A stretch of DNA of 64,000 nt, taken from the NCBI RefSeq assembly GCF_008932245.1, contig NZ_CP034911.1, positions 310,001 to 374,000 on the forward strand, given 5' to 3'. The translations under genes were made by a program, and so were the position numbers. Shown here one piece after another: positions 42,972 to 51,539 of the stretch. The DNA is from Sinorhizobium alkalisoli. GTDB taxonomy: Bacteria; Pseudomonadota; Alphaproteobacteria; Rhizobiales; Rhizobiaceae. Each line of letters starts with the position of its first letter. Positions within the stretch are counted from its first letter, which is position 1. A model generated the notes under the pieces. The model was not told the DNA's origin. It searched no databases and saw only the letters and a list, made by a program, of their open reading frames with translations.

Positions 42972-43616
42972 TCAGCCGAAGCGCTGGCCGGATGCAGTAA
43001 AGGTGTAGCCGTTGGCCGAAATCGCTTCGTCGACGGCCTGGTCCGACGTCAAGTACTGGTATTCGCGCTCGAGTTGCCGGTAGAGCCAGCGAGCAAGATC
43101 GCGGAGGCTCTCGATGACGGCTTCCTCCGCGTTGACCGTCATTGCCTGGTACGACGGACTGTCCCGCTCAACCGAGATCGCCATGCAGTAGGCATGGTAG
43201 TAGTGGCCACGATGGGTGGCATCGGCGCGGAGTTGATAGAAATTGCGCCGCTGAATTGCCTGAAGCATGTCGGCGATCCGATGCAGCTCGGCATCCTGCG
43301 GCGCGTACTCCCTGATCCGGCGTGGCGCCTGCTTGCCGTGGGAATACAAGGCTTCGAAGCATGCATCATCTCCTTGGCTCCAGAACCCACTGAACCAGAT
43401 ACAAGGGTCTTTGCGGGAGCCTCCGCCCCGGAGACGGACTGTGCGTGTCTTAAGGCGGAGGCCAAGGATTTCGCAGATGCGCTCGAAATCCTCATAGAAA
43501 AAATCGAACCAGTCGTAGTCAAAGCCGCCTTCGCGGTACCAGGCGCGAGCGCTGTCCTTCGCCGCATCCGACAGCTCATGCAACCGGTAGACGACAGTCT
43601 CGATGATCTCAGCCAT
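42972..43616 (-). CDS. Hypothetical protein (often annotated as antitoxin-like on phages and plasmids)
   Basis: 214 residues, acidic and aromatic-rich: LHELSDAAKDSARAWYREGGFDYDWFDFFYEDFERIC, then GFWSQGDDACFEA, HRGHYYHAYCMAISVE and LARWLYRQLEREYQYLTS. I know this pattern from phage and plasmid proteins labelled antitoxin-of-stability-system, a label I would not trust: no toxin partner is evident. Overlaps the upstream gene by 8 bp. Confidence 0.65.
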   Translation of the reverse strand: MAEIIETVVYRLHELSDAAKDSARAWYREGGFDYDWFDFFYEDFERICEILGLRLKTRTVRLRGGGSRKDPCIWFSGFWSQGDDACFEALYSHGKQAPRRIREYAPQDAELHRIADMLQAIQRRNFYQLRADATHRGHYYHAYCMAISVERDSPSYQAMTVNAEEAVIESLRDLARWLYRQLEREYQYLTSDQAVDEAISANGYTFTASGQRFG

Positions 43617-44046
43617 CGCTCTCGCCTCCTATAATTGTCCCGGACACGGTTTCGGGATCGGGTGCGCCGGCAAGGATCGCCTCCGCCCGGGCGACCGCCC
43701 ACGACGCTCTTGCGACCCACTCGGAGGCGCTTGGCCTGTCCGACCGGATGTCGGCGAGGATGATCTTCAGGACCCCGAGCAGGATTTCGAAATGCACCGC
43801 CTTGCGCTGAACCGTTTCCTTGAATTCAGGGCGAATTGGGATCGCCGGAGCGCGATAGGCGGCATCGGCGCCTTGCCAGATGCCGGTCACATGAGTCTCG
43901 CCTGCGGTCTCGTAGTCATGCCGGGCATCATCCCAGTCGTTGTCCTCGATTGCCGCGCGGCATGCGGCATCGCAAGTTTCGGAGCGATAGGTCCGGTGGC
44001 GGAAGACCGGCAGACGATAGGTGGTCTCAATCGTATAGTCGGGCAT
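43609..44046 (-). CDS. Hypothetical protein in the DUF932-ParB cluster
   Basis: 145 residues. An N-terminal beta-rich part (YTIETTYRLPVFRHRTYRSET) with an acidic AIEDNDWDDARHDYE, then a helical C-terminal half. No family recognised. GGGAG precedes the ATG. Overlaps the following gene by 8 bp, so both are translated together. The hairpin at 44073-44098 separates it from the ParB gene. Confidence 0.6.
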   Translation of the reverse strand: MPDYTIETTYRLPVFRHRTYRSETCDAACRAAIEDNDWDDARHDYETAGETHVTGIWQGADAAYRAPAIPIRPEFKETVQRKAVHFEILLGVLKIILADIRSDRPSASEWVARASWAVARAEAILAGAPDPETVSGTIIGGESDG

Positions 44047-44072
44047 CGAAATGCTCCCTGTCGAAAAAGAGA

Positions 44073-44098
44073 AAGGCCCGGGTTCGGGACCGGGCCTT
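44073..44098. repeat. Intergenic hairpin of the GCCCGG type
   Basis: AAGGCCCGG (44073-44081), 8-nt loop, CCGGGCCTT (44090-44098); a 9-bp perfect stem between the ParB-like gene and the next gene. No T-run beyond the stem. Confidence 0.6.
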
Positions 44099-44119
44099 GG
44101 ATGAGATGGGGAGATCGCT

Positions 44120-46255
44120 CTACTCAGCGGCGTCGAGATGGCCGTAGCCGCCGTCTCGGTCCGCGTCGTCGTCCCGATCGCAGGGATCGAAGTCTTCCGT
44201 CAGGAAGGCGGGAAGCGCGGCGCCGGCCTCGGCGTCAGGAGTGGCACCGGTGTTCTCAACCTTCGAGGAGGAATCATCGCTGGTGACGTCTTCGGCAGCG
44301 CGGAGCGGCTGCGGCAGCCATCCGCATCCGGCGATGAGCCGTTCAGCCTCGCGCGCCATATCGCTCTTCTTCAGATGGCCGATCAGCTGTGCCGACTGCT
44401 CGCCCTTCGCTTCCTGCACGGCCTGGAGAATATGGGCCTTGGTGACCCGACCCAGGTAGTTCTCGGCCGTCGGCGTCCAACCGGCTTCGACCATGTCGAA
44501 ACCAATCGATCGTGCGACCTGGTCGGCATGCGCGATCGCGCGGCTGCGCTTGTTCCAGGGTTCGATAACCGCATTCAACGACAGCGAGGCGCAATGGGCA
44601 AAGAGCGCCTGCCGGCTAGCGTCGTCGAGCCCGATCAGGAAGCCCCAAAGCGCGTCGGGATCCTTGGGGAGATCCTGACCCCATGCTTCCTGCCGCTGGT
44701 CGATCTCCTTGGCCCATACGGTATCACCAAGCCCCGGCGTCTGCGAGAATCGGGCGCTCTGCAGCGTCACCTCCAGGCATGTATCGGACCCGTAGAGATA
44801 GAAGGTCTTCAGCACGAAGGCGTGCAGCACAGCGATGAATGCAATGACCGGATCATTGGCGAGCGCGTTGCGCAGCGCTACGGTGCGGGTTGCCGTCAAA
44901 TCCAGCACCAGGCGTTCGGAGAGCGGCCGAAGCGAACCGTCCTCCTCTTCGCTTTCGGCATCCACGGAGCCGCCACCATGCGCCGCGTTACCGTCGGCAG
45001 AAACGGTCGGACGGCCGCCCGCGACATCGTTATCACCTTCCGACGCGTCGCCGCCATCAACGTCCATCTTCGGCTCGTCCTCTGGGCGGACGAAACCTCG
45101 CTCAATCTTGAGCTCGCCGTTTGCACCAAGCGAGATGAATGCGCCGCCGCGCGCGACGTCGTCGCCGTCAAACACGTAAGGCCGGTCGTTCAGCCGGTCG
45201 AGTTCGCCGCCAAGTTCCTCCAGTTTCCGCTCGGTGTCCTCACTATAGTCTTCGGCCTCGGCATAAGCCGCGTCGAGCGCGTCGTACTCGGCTTTGACGG
45301 CATCGTAGCGCTCCAGCTCATCCGCGCTCATCTCCGGCTGCTCGCCGTAGAAGCGGCGAAACCCCGAGGTGTGGCCGTAGGGGAAATCGAAGGCAGCCTC
45401 GATCCACTTCCAGCCTTCAGCAGACCTGATCGCCTCGGCGTCGGAATTGAGCTTCTCAATGACGAGCTGCTCGACCAGAGCCGGGTCCTGCAGCCAGCCG
45501 CCATTGTCCTCGTCGAAGAGATCGCGCATGACCACCCCGCCGGCACCCTCATAGGCTTCGATACCGATATAGACGGCACGGCGGTCGCTCGCCCGGATTG
45601 CCGTCTCGGTCAGAAGCCGGCGGATGTAATAGGGCTCGCGGACATGCTGGCGCGAAATCGTGTCCCAAACCTGTTCCTGCCGGACATGATCATTGGTGAT
45701 CGAGAACGCCATGACCTGCTGCAGGGTCATCTCGTCGCTGGCGTAGAGATCGAGAAGGCGCGGTGAGACCGCTGCGAGCCGCAACCTTTGCCGCACCGTC
45801 GCGACGGATACGAAAAAACGGGCGGCGATGTCGTCTTCATCCTGACCCTGTTCCTTCAAAGTCCGGAAGGCTCGGAACTGGTCGAGCGGATGAAGGTCGA
45901 CCCGATGCACGTTTTCGGCAAGGGAATCCTCGACCTCCGGCGTCGACGCCTGGCTGACGATGCAGGGGACACCGGCGGTCTTCGCGAGCCGTTTCTGGGA
46001 GACGAGTCGCTCGAGGGCCCGGTAGCGGCGACCGCCGGCCGGAACCCGGTAAAAGCCGGTCTCGTTGCCATCGGCGTCGAGCTCCGCCCTGACATTGAGG
46101 CTGGCGAGCAAGCCGCGGCGCGCGATGTCTTCGGCAAGGTCCTCGATCGAAACGCCGGCCTTGATGCGGCGAACGTTGTTCTGGCTGAGCACCAGCTTGT
46201 TGAAGGGAATATCGCGGGCCGCGCTAAGGGTAATTTTCTGGATGGCCTGGGCCAT
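44120..46255 (-). CDS. ParB/RepB/Spo0J-family protein, large plasmid type
   Basis: 711 residues. The N-terminal ParB nuclease-like domain spans about 15-130: IPFNKLVLSQNNVRRIKAG, VPAGGRRYRALERL (the GxRR-type motif), SLAENVHRVDLHPLDQFRAF. Next comes a helix-turn-helix (about 140-180) with FFVSVATVRQRLRLAAVSPRLL. The long remainder has an acidic low-complexity segment (about 390-445) and an acidic tail. No parA lies nearby, so this is not the partition gene of the replicon; paralogues of this size are common in rhizobial plasmid blocks and may act as regulators. The leader contains a G-rich tract. Confidence 0.88.
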   Translation of the reverse strand: MAQAIQKITLSAARDIPFNKLVLSQNNVRRIKAGVSIEDLAEDIARRGLLASLNVRAELDADGNETGFYRVPAGGRRYRALERLVSQKRLAKTAGVPCIVSQASTPEVEDSLAENVHRVDLHPLDQFRAFRTLKEQGQDEDDIAARFFVSVATVRQRLRLAAVSPRLLDLYASDEMTLQQVMAFSITNDHVRQEQVWDTISRQHVREPYYIRRLLTETAIRASDRRAVYIGIEAYEGAGGVVMRDLFDEDNGGWLQDPALVEQLVIEKLNSDAEAIRSAEGWKWIEAAFDFPYGHTSGFRRFYGEQPEMSADELERYDAVKAEYDALDAAYAEAEDYSEDTERKLEELGGELDRLNDRPYVFDGDDVARGGAFISLGANGELKIERGFVRPEDEPKMDVDGGDASEGDNDVAGGRPTVSADGNAAHGGGSVDAESEEEDGSLRPLSERLVLDLTATRTVALRNALANDPVIAFIAVLHAFVLKTFYLYGSDTCLEVTLQSARFSQTPGLGDTVWAKEIDQRQEAWGQDLPKDPDALWGFLIGLDDASRQALFAHCASLSLNAVIEPWNKRSRAIAHADQVARSIGFDMVEAGWTPTAENYLGRVTKAHILQAVQEAKGEQSAQLIGHLKKSDMAREAERLIAGCGWLPQPLRAAEDVTSDDSSSKVENTGATPDAEAGAALPAFLTEDFDPCDRDDDADRDGGYGHLDAAE

Positions 46256-46316
46256 GTCGGTTCTCCATGACGGGCCGGCCGGAGCCTCTCTCCGACCACC
46301 TTAACCCGTCACGAAT

Positions 46317-46348
46317 CCCCCTTCCCCCCTCCCCCTCTCTTCCTCCCC
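46317..46348 (-). promoter_or_regulatory. G-rich tract in the leader of the ParB-like gene
   Basis: A 32-bp polypyrimidine tract on the plus strand is, on the minus strand, four G runs of 4, 5, 6 and 5 separated by short A/G spacers. That composition allows a G-quadruplex in the DNA or RNA 60-90 nt before the ParB ATG. Confidence 0.5.
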
Positions 46349-46493
46349 GCCAACTCCGGCCGGCGTGCCAAGCGGCCGGTCCGCCACGATTACAAGTTGA
46401 TCGCGAGGCGCCTTCGTTCTAAGCCTACGGCACCCCCAGTCACCCGAGCCGACATCAGCCGCCCCTTCCCCGGCATCCTTCATGAGGTCGCCC

Positions 46494-46826
46494 GTGATAA
46501 AATCCGAACTCGTTTCCCTGGTTGCCGCTCGCAATGCCCATCTCTATCACGCTGACGCCGAGAAGATCGTCGATGCCGTCCTCGAAGAGATCGCCGCGAC
46601 GCTCGCCGACGGCGGTCGTGTGGAACTGCGCGGCTTCGGCGTCTTTTCCGTGCGTAATCGACCGTCACGGTCAGCGAGAAATCCGCGGACGGGGGGGGCG
46701 GTTTTTGTCGAGGAAAAATGGGTGCCCTTTTTCCGCACGAGCCGCGAATTGAATGGCCGGCTAAACGAGGCCGGGGAAATAGATTCACGGACTGCTGCGG
46801 CGAACAAGGCTATCTTGCGATCATGA
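46494..46826 (+). CDS. IHF/HU-family DNA-binding protein (IHF-beta-like)
   Basis: 110 residues from GTG 46494 ([29 protein letters not shown]), very like IHF beta at the start. The [22 protein letters not shown] signature is present, then a [15 protein letters not shown] helix and an extended tail. AGG lies 6 nt before the GTG; an ATG at 46482 gives a longer form not seen in the family. It may bend DNA at promoters or oriT. Divergent from the ParB-like gene. Confidence 0.9.
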   Translation: MIKSELVSLVAARNAHLYHADAEKIVDAVLEEIAATLADGGRVELRGFGVFSVRNRPSRSARNPRTGGAVFVEEKWVPFFRTSRELNGRLNEAGEIDSRTAAANKAILRS

Positions 46827-46931
46827 TTAGGGTGGAGAACTCGCTGCAGCGACGCAACAAGCGGCAGCGGCTCCTTGGCAGTAGCAGCGGTCCCCGTTGC
46901 GGGGCTTCGGACCAATGCCGGGTAGATTTGC

Positions 46932-47060
46932 ATGTCCTATGAGTGGGACCCGCTCCGGGCGCGTCGCACCCGAATGATCAGGATTGCTACGGTAGTGGTC
47001 TTGATCGTCAGCGCAGTGAGCGTTCCTGTGGCTGCACTGCTGACGGCAACAGCCAGATGA
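46932..47060 (+). CDS. Small single-span membrane peptide
   Basis: 42 residues: a basic start (MSYEWDPLRARRTRMIRIA), one hydrophobic helix (TVVVLIVSAVSVPVAAL) and a short tail. It resembles tiny membrane proteins found beside rhizobial genes. It starts 105 bp after the IHF-like gene. No strong ribosome-binding site, so moderate to low confidence. Confidence 0.4.
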   Translation: MSYEWDPLRARRTRMIRIATVVVLIVSAVSVPVAALLTATAR

Positions 47061-47415
47061 GCCGCCGAGCGCCACCGCATCAGACCAACGCCTTATGGGG
47101 CGGGCAGGGGTTCGCTCCAGTGCTTTATCAGATCATCTGGATCCACTTATTGGTCCAATGCCTGCAAAGCGCGGCGTCGACTCGTTAGGTTCTTTGAATA
47201 TCGATCGACTTGGAGACCACTTGCCTCAGATTCTTGGGGGCGAGGCCTGAAGACTGGTAAGCCTACTATCCAATCTTTTGAGCAGAAGCGGAAACGCCCG
47301 GACTGGCGGGCACCGAGGTTAGAGACGATCGAATTCACAGTCTTGAGCCTACCAATCATGCGCTGTCGATGCCATCTGCCGAAGATTGGGCCCATTCGGT
47401 CTGACCTTGATTTTC
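47061..47415. other. Gene-free stretch before the ParD-like/zeta module
   Basis: About 355 bp with no supported gene on either strand and no strong repeat. Base composition is lower in GC than its neighbours, in keeping with acquired or decayed DNA. Confidence 0.35.
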
Positions 47416-47434
47416 AGGTAGCATTTTGCTACCT
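47416..47434 (+). promoter_or_regulatory. Palindrome before the ParD-like/zeta module (candidate operator)
   Basis: AGGTAGC (47416-47422), ATTTT, GCTACCT (47428-47434): 7-bp perfect arms, ending 23 nt before the antitoxin ATG and next to a TATATGAT that could be the -10 region. Suits autorepression. Confidence 0.6.
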
Positions 47435-47457
47435 ATATGATCATGCAGGAGATGAAC

Positions 47458-47814
47458 ATGGCTCAATCGGTCAAACTTGCAGACGACATAATGGCACTCA
47501 TCCGTCGGGAAGCCGATATTCAGAGTAGGTCTGTTGCCGGTCAGATAACGCATTGGGTAAAAATCGGGCGAGCAATCGAGCATTCCGGGACCTTCGATTA
47601 TGGCCGGATCAAGCTGGCACTCGAGGGCCGGCTCGATACGACCGAACTCCAAGAGGATGAAGAAGCCGCCTGGCTCGATGCGTTCACGACCAAGATGGCT
47701 GAACCGACGACGGCTGAACAAGAATTCTTTGCTCAACGCAGAATGTTGGGGCGCGGCGTTGGTCTCGATGCAGGTGGCAACCTCATCTATGCAAAGGATG
47801 ACGCAGCCGCATGA
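47458..47814 (+). CDS. ParD-like antitoxin
   Basis: 118 residues from MAQSVKLADDIMALIRREAD, a ribbon-helix-helix start typical of ParD-like antitoxins (SRSVAGQITHWVKIGRAIEHSG follows). The C-terminal half (ELQEDEEAAWLDAF, TTAEQEFFAQRRMLGRGVGLD) would contact the toxin. The start at 47458 is set by GGAG 6 nt upstream. Overlaps the zeta gene by 4 bp (ATGA). Confidence 0.85.
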   Translation: MAQSVKLADDIMALIRREADIQSRSVAGQITHWVKIGRAIEHSGTFDYGRIKLALEGRLDTTELQEDEEAAWLDAFTTKMAEPTTAEQEFFAQRRMLGRGVGLDAGGNLIYAKDDAAA

Positions 47815-48398
47815 GACCCAGCCTTGTCCTGCTTGCCGGACCAAATGGCGCCGGCAAGTCGACACTCTACCAGACCCGCGTTGCTCCAGGCTTCGCGGGT
47901 CCTTTTATCAATGCCGACATCATCCAGCGCGAGGAGCTCAAGGACAGCTCGATGGAAGCGGCCTATAAAGCTGCCGAGATTGCGCGCGACCGCCGGGCGG
48001 AAATGCTTGAGGCAGGCAAGAGTTTTGTGACCGAGACCGTCTTCTCTCACTCATCGAAACTGGAAATTATCGAAACCGCACGGACGCATGGCTACATCGT
48101 CATTGTCATGCATGTCGGTGTCGACAGTCCCGATCTCTCGGTGGCGCGGGTCAAGTGCCGCGCCGACGAAGGGGGCCATGATGTCCCGGAAAAAAAGATC
48201 CGAGCACGCTACGATCGTGGGCAGCCGTTGATCCGGCAAGCCGTCCTTCGTGCCGACCGTGGCATGGTCTTTGACAATTCGAAGCTCAACGAACCACCTC
48301 GGCAGATTCTGGTTTTTGAGAGGGGCCGCCTGCTGCAGGCAGCTCCCTATCTGCCGGGATGGGTCCTTTCGGTCTATGCCGACGACCTTATCATCTGA
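47811..48398 (+). CDS. Zeta-family toxin kinase
   Basis: 195 residues. P-loop LLAGPNGAGKSTLYQ (about 7-21), FINADIIQREEL with the catalytic Asp, and FVTETVFSHSSKLEIIETA; C-terminal RIRARYDRGQPLIRQA-type helix. Stand-alone zeta-like kinase with a ParD-like rather than epsilon antitoxin. Target presumed to be a nucleotide sugar, from family knowledge. Convergent with virB11. Confidence 0.88.
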   Translation: MRPSLVLLAGPNGAGKSTLYQTRVAPGFAGPFINADIIQREELKDSSMEAAYKAAEIARDRRAEMLEAGKSFVTETVFSHSSKLEIIETARTHGYIVIVMHVGVDSPDLSVARVKCRADEGGHDVPEKKIRARYDRGQPLIRQAVLRADRGMVFDNSKLNEPPRQILVFERGRLLQAAPYLPGWVLSVYADDLII

Positions 48399-48468
48399 CC
48401 CGCATCACTTGATAGGAGCGGGAGCCGCCAGCCGGGAGTGAAGCGTTTACCCCGCCCCGCTATTCGCG

Positions 48469-49491
48469 CTAGCGACTGCTGATGGCGTTTGCGTCAGGAT
48501 GAGCGGGCCGAAAATAGATTTCCGTCACTCGAAACTTCCCGTCGACGCGCCTGCATTGCACAACGACATCGATGGCGATTTTGAGCATCTCGCGGATATC
48601 GTGGCGCTCGAGATCCTTGCCGCCGTCCGATTCCTTCACGAGCAGCGTCAACTGCTCGAAGGCTAGTTCCGCCGAATCCGCATGAACCGTGGTGATCGAG
48701 CCGGGGTGGCCGGAATTGACATTGCGGATGTAGTAGAAGGCCGTTCCGTCCCGCAATTCCTGAAGGAGAATGCGGTCGGGTCGCATGCGCAGGCAGGATT
48801 CAAGCAGGTCCTTCGCCGAAATCTTTGCAAGACCCTGCCCACCCTTGGAATAGAACAGACGCACGTTGTTGGGCTGCGGGATGACGAGCTCAGGCGTGTC
48901 CTCAATCGAGATGATGCGCTCGTGATCCGGAATATGCCAGATCAGTGCCTTTGAAAGCGTCGTCTTGCCCGAGCCCGTGGCGCCGGAGATTATGATGTTC
49001 TTTCGTGCAAGCACGGCCTCCTGAAGGAAGGCCCTATGGGCGCCGGTTCGGTGGAGTTCCAAGAGTCGGTGGTCGGAGGGCGCTGCGTCGCGGCTTGCCG
49101 GGGCGACGTCGGCGAATAGCCCGCCGTTCTCAAGATCCTGCAGGCTGAGCGACACGGAAGACGGCTTGCGGATCGTGATGCTGACGGTCTCCTTGGCGGT
49201 TGCTGGCGGAATGACGATCTGGATGCGTTCGTCATCGGGCAACGTAGCCGACAGGATCGGCCGGGTTTCGTCAATCGATTGATGGGAGAAGCTGGCCACG
49301 GCCCGGGCAAGGCGCATCAACTTTTGGAACGAAAGGGCCGGCAGGTCATGGGTCCGCCACCCACCAACACCTTCCGTCAGGACTTGCCCGGGCCGATTGA
49401 CTATCACTTCATAGAGAGTCTCGTCAGCCAAGAAGTCTTCAAAGGGAACAAGCAGCTCCCGCACGACACCGGCGTCTGGGCCTTCAGTCAT
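48469..49491 (-). CDS. virB11: VirB11 secretion ATPase
   Basis: 340 residues. Walker A SGATGSGKTTLSKAL (about 165-180), the Asp box ISIEDTPELVIPQPN, Walker B region LLQELRDGTAFYY, and the His box VNSGHPGSITTVHAD. A hexameric cytoplasmic ATPase that powers pilus assembly and transfer. Last gene of the virB operon, 8 bp after virB10. Confidence 0.95.
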   Translation of the reverse strand: MTEGPDAGVVRELLVPFEDFLADETLYEVIVNRPGQVLTEGVGGWRTHDLPALSFQKLMRLARAVASFSHQSIDETRPILSATLPDDERIQIVIPPATAKETVSITIRKPSSVSLSLQDLENGGLFADVAPASRDAAPSDHRLLELHRTGAHRAFLQEAVLARKNIIISGATGSGKTTLSKALIWHIPDHERIISIEDTPELVIPQPNNVRLFYSKGGQGLAKISAKDLLESCLRMRPDRILLQELRDGTAFYYIRNVNSGHPGSITTVHADSAELAFEQLTLLVKESDGGKDLERHDIREMLKIAIDVVVQCRRVDGKFRVTEIYFRPAHPDANAISSR

Positions 49492-49499
49492 GAGAGGGC

Positions 49500-50672
49500 C
49501 TATTTGGTCACGAGCTTCGAATCCGGGAGGAAATCCCCAAGTACGGCGCGGTCATAGATGCGATTGCGAGGTTCGGTGACGCGCAGGCGATAGACGCTCG
49601 AGAAGTCGAGGTCGCGCGCCACGAAGATCGACACCAGTTCGCCCTGATGTTTCATGAGCGTCGGCGGAATGTTGATCGACTGCTCGACCGCGATGGCCGC
49701 GGCCTGGTTTCCTGCATTTGTGGTGTTCCGCGCATCGACATCGCTGTCCTGCAACCGGCTGTTGGCATAGGAGGTCGCGTCGCCGACGATGGAGAGCAGA
49801 ATGGCGCTGCCGAACCTTTCCCACCAATGGGTGTCGACATAGCCGTCCATACCGGCGCGCCCGAGCGCATCGGTTGCCGGCGACGCGAGCGTGACGATCA
49901 CGCCTTTCGGGGTCTTAGCGCGGTTCCAAAGGACAAACAGGCGTTTTTGTCCGCGCTGCAGCCCGCCGCGATATTCGCCGACCACCTGCGTGCCCTTTTC
50001 CATCAACACGACGCGGCCATTATCGGAGAGGACATCCCGGTTGATGACGCAACTGGTGAAGCCCGGCTGGTCGGAGGCGAGCGCGGTTTCGAGCACGCAA
50101 GGGATCGAGGTTCCCATGGCAACGATGAAGTCCCGGTTACCGAGCGTGCCGGCGCGCGACCCCTGCAATTGAGTGGGCGTCATCAGGCGGTTGAAGCGTT
50201 GGTCTTCGTTTTCGGTTTGCGTGTTGATGCCGGCCGGAGTGACGCCGAGCGGCAGATAGTTGGACGTGGCGTCGGCCGACTTCTCGTCTGTCTCGCGTTG
50301 CGTCGACGGCGATTTGCCTCCGAAGGCGATCACCGGTGCGCGACGTGCGGCGTCGAGCAGCTTATCGTCCACCGACGGGGCCGCCTCGGTGACGACCGGC
50401 GTCGGCAGTTTGACTTCGGTCGGCGTGACGACCGGTTCGGCTCTTTCCTTCGCCGGCTCGAAGTCCGATGTCTGGCGGATGACGACGCGCTCGGGCTGTG
50501 CGCCGTCACCATCCTTGTTTTCTCCGCGCATCGACCAGAGGGCGAAGGTGACGAAGACGATGATCGCAAGCGCGACCGCGCCGCGTCTGAGCACCGGATT
50601 GTTGTCGAGCCTGCGGCCGGTGGTCGTTTCGGCGCGCTCGCCCGGGATCCGGTTCGGTTCTTCCTCGGCCAT
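49500..50672 (-). CDS. virB10: VirB10 channel protein
   Basis: 390 residues. Cytoplasmic tail, one transmembrane helix at about 32-48 (AVALAIIVFVTFALW), a Pro/Val-rich periplasmic linker, then the TrbI-like domain from about 170: AMGTSIPCVLETALASDQPGF, VLMEKGTQVVGEYRGGL, DTHWWERFGSAILLS. Links inner-membrane energy to the outer-membrane pore. Confidence 0.94.
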   Translation of the reverse strand: MAEEEPNRIPGERAETTTGRRLDNNPVLRRGAVALAIIVFVTFALWSMRGENKDGDGAQPERVVIRQTSDFEPAKERAEPVVTPTEVKLPTPVVTEAAPSVDDKLLDAARRAPVIAFGGKSPSTQRETDEKSADATSNYLPLGVTPAGINTQTENEDQRFNRLMTPTQLQGSRAGTLGNRDFIVAMGTSIPCVLETALASDQPGFTSCVINRDVLSDNGRVVLMEKGTQVVGEYRGGLQRGQKRLFVLWNRAKTPKGVIVTLASPATDALGRAGMDGYVDTHWWERFGSAILLSIVGDATSYANSRLQDSDVDARNTTNAGNQAAAIAVEQSINIPPTLMKHQGELVSIFVARDLDFSSVYRLRVTEPRNRIYDRAVLGDFLPDSKLVTK

Positions 50673-50687
50673 TGGACCTCCCTATCC

Positions 50688-51539
50688 TTATTCGCCCGTC
50701 GGCGTCTTCATCACACGTTCAACGGACGGCGATGTCGTGTTGGTCTCGGGATTGATACCGACGCGGTCGTAGGCTTCGTTGAAGACGCAGAGCACGTCCC
50801 CTCCCCGGCGCAGGATGAACTTGCGGCTGATCGCATGGACGAGCACAAGGTTGCCCGAGACCGATTTCGATACGAGGCTTTCTGTGCCGTCGGAATTTTC
50901 GATGTAAATCGCCGGCATTTCCTGGTTTCCGACGAAAGCGAAGGTGGTGACCTTGCCGTTGTCATAGACTGCTTGCGGCTCGAGTGCTTGCGATCCTTCC
51001 GCCGAATAACGCCAGTTGCGCGGACCGTAGGCTTCGTGAAGGCCAAGCACCCGATCGGCCTGCGCCGACTGCGCGGCCCGAGCCCGGGCTTCCGCCTCCA
51101 GCCGCCGTCTCTCCGCTTCATCGGCCGGGTAGCGATATTTCACATAAAAGTATGTGTTCTGGCCGGCGGCGACCGAGCCGTCGCGCACGGTGAGTTCCAT
51201 CTGGTAGCTGCGGGTCGACCCGTCGCGACGCGTGGTCACGACCGAGATGTTGGTGACCGGCTGGTTCTCCCGGGGTTTCAGGAAAAGAATGTTTCCGGCC
51301 GGTGCCACTTCCCAGGCGACGGAGTTGCCGAGTGCGACATGCGCGATTTCCTCGTCGGCGGCGAACTCGATCTGTACCGAGGATCTCAGCGTGCCGACGA
51401 TCTTCGTGATGTTGTAGGGCTGGTAGTTGACGAAGCGGATACGATTGTCCTGGGTCGCGCCACGCGGAACCTCGAGTGCGAGGGCTGAGGATACGAGACT
51501 TCCGGCCAGCAGAAGGGAAATGAGGTAATGCGGTCTCAA
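50688..51539 (-). CDS. virB9: VirB9 outer-membrane core protein
   Basis: 283 residues with a signal peptide (LISLLLAGSLVSSALA) and the CagX/VirB9 body: RIRFVNYQPYNITKIVGTLRSSVQIEF, FVGNQEMPAIYIENSDG, KFILRRGGDVLCVFNEAYD. Forms the outer-membrane core complex with VirB7 and VirB10. ATGA overlap with virB8. Confidence 0.93.
   Translation of the reverse strand: MRPHYLISLLLAGSLVSSALALEVPRGATQDNRIRFVNYQPYNITKIVGTLRSSVQIEFAADEEIAHVALGNSVAWEVAPAGNILFLKPRENQPVTNISVVTTRRDGSTRSYQMELTVRDGSVAAGQNTYFYVKYRYPADEAERRRLEAEARARAAQSAQADRVLGLHEAYGPRNWRYSAEGSQALEPQAVYDNGKVTTFAFVGNQEMPAIYIENSDGTESLVSKSVSGNLVLVHAISRKFILRRGGDVLCVFNEAYDRVGINPETNTTSPSVERVMKTPTGE

Noticed and set aside
42972..43616. Antitoxin of a toxin-antitoxin pair
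   Set aside because: The neighbouring gene shows no toxin features; size and composition do not fit an antitoxin.
44138..45766. A 542-codon open frame on the plus strand
   Set aside because: Antisense shadow of the ParB-like gene.
44120..46255. Partition gene of a repABC replicon
   Set aside because: No repA or repC lies next to it and the protein is twice the size of RepB; it belongs to the accessory ParB-like group.
49647..51488. A 613-codon open frame on the plus strand
   Set aside because: Antisense to virB10 and virB9; low-quality composition rich in Arg, Gly and His, no family resemblance.
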